A stretch of 64,000 nucleotides of DNA from Brevibacterium atlanticum. Its GTDB lineage: Bacteria; Actinomycetota; Actinomycetes; Actinomycetales; Brevibacteriaceae. Of this stretch, positions 63,774 to 64,000 are shown piece after piece. The notes beneath the pieces are model-generated. The model was not told the origin of the DNA and did no database searches. It worked only from the letters and a program-made list of their open reading frames with translations. The stretch is taken from contig NZ_CP050152.1 in NCBI RefSeq assembly GCF_011617245.1, positions 3,152,503-3,216,502 of the forward strand, in the 5' to 3' direction. A program made the translations under genes and the position numbers. How positions within the stretch are numbered: the first letter of the stretch is position 1; each line of letters opens with the position of its first letter.

Positions 63774-64000
63774 CGTCGGCTCCTCGGGTGCAACGCTGCT
63801 CGGGAGTGAGCGAGCGCAAGGCCCTGCGCGACGACGAGTCGGCAGTCCCTGCTGTCGAGACCGTGAAGATCGGCACTGCCGCCCATGCAGCGAACGCCGC
63901 CCGGACCGCTGCGACCGCTGCCGAGGCGGCCGAATCCGACCGCAGCATGTGGCGGCTTCGCGCGTTCGCCCCGGCCCGGCAGGCCCTGCGTGCTCGCGGA
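63770..64000 (+). CDS. Start of a gene coupled to crtR, cut by the window edge
   Basis: A GTG at 63770 overlapping the crtR stop opens a frame to the window end (77 codons). The visible part is charged and Ala-rich (AAHAANAARTAATAAEAAES), ending WRLRAFAPARQALRARG, which could be the cytoplasmic head of a membrane protein. In C. glutamicum an MmpL-type exporter belongs to the crt locus, so that is one possibility. Nothing diagnostic is inside the window. Confidence 0.4.
   Translation, partial: MTSAPRVQRCSGVSERKALRDDESAVPAVETVKIGTAAHAANAARTAATAAEAAESDRSMWRLRAFAPARQALRARG

Overview
The window is high-GC DNA with short intergenic gaps and many ATGA/GTGA stop-start overlaps. Its mix of an MmpL/CrtR-like crt locus, an Ala/Asp-rich LPXTG surface protein, a sialic-acid-type (nonulosonate) glycopolymer locus, metNIQ, galE and ssu genes points to an actinobacterium of the Brevibacterium type. 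That assignment is inference from gene content. No rRNA, tRNA or CRISPR array was recognised.

Layout. 1-467: end of a Gln/Gly/Tyr-rich membrane protein. 698-2614: protein O-mannosyltransferase. 2784-12011: a nonulosonate locus: a CMP-nonulosonate synthetase fused to a KdsC-type phosphatase, a short NeuB without SAF domain, a pyruvyltransferase (opposite strand), a GT2 enzyme, two polysialyltransferase-type enzymes and a DUF6716-like glycosyltransferase. 12142-15398: a three-gene GtrB / GT-C / GtrA set for lipid-linked sugar transfer. 15732-18380: metNIQ methionine importer. 18566-21557: a signal-less beta-lactamase-fold protein coupled to a LysR regulator, divergent from a lipoprotein class A beta-lactamase. 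21618-24816: SRPBCC, ProC-like and formate-THF ligase genes.

24942-35255 is a worn accessory stretch. It holds a DUF4143 ATPase pseudogene with three readable lesions behind 23-bp-spaced iterons, a MerR gene whose textbook 19-bp-spacer promoter now drives a gutted hydrolase gene, an unfamiliar catabolic-looking operon (DUF3995, MFS, YCII-MazG fusion, ornithine-cyclodeaminase-like, FAD monooxygenase), a gutted MFS gene, and a DsbA-like ORF running in frame into an XRE-cupin regulator.

35256-41466: an autoregulated TetR with two small membrane proteins, a methyltransferase, a sarcosine-oxidase-type enzyme, galE, a membrane protein and a beheaded dps. 42027-45824: a large choice-of-anchor-G/LPXTG-like surface protein with four ~140-residue low-complexity repeats. 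46022-51232: dGTPase, a small acidic protein, a PTH2-type hydrolase, an esterase and a PAP2 phosphatase. 51239-56731: a sulfonate/organosulfur operon (ssuACB plus two LLM flavin monooxygenases). 57073-58749: DEAD-box helicase. 58851-64000: crtI-crtB-crtE with a divergent CrtR-like MarR regulator and the start of the next gene; no lycopene cyclase is visible.

Three sequence-wide signals stand out. A ~56-66 bp palindrome occurs three times, once between divergent promoters. Many genes start 6-7 bases after a TANNNT box, suggesting leaderless transcription. The 9-mer CCGAGGYGG is strongly over-represented, with about a 2:1 strand bias.
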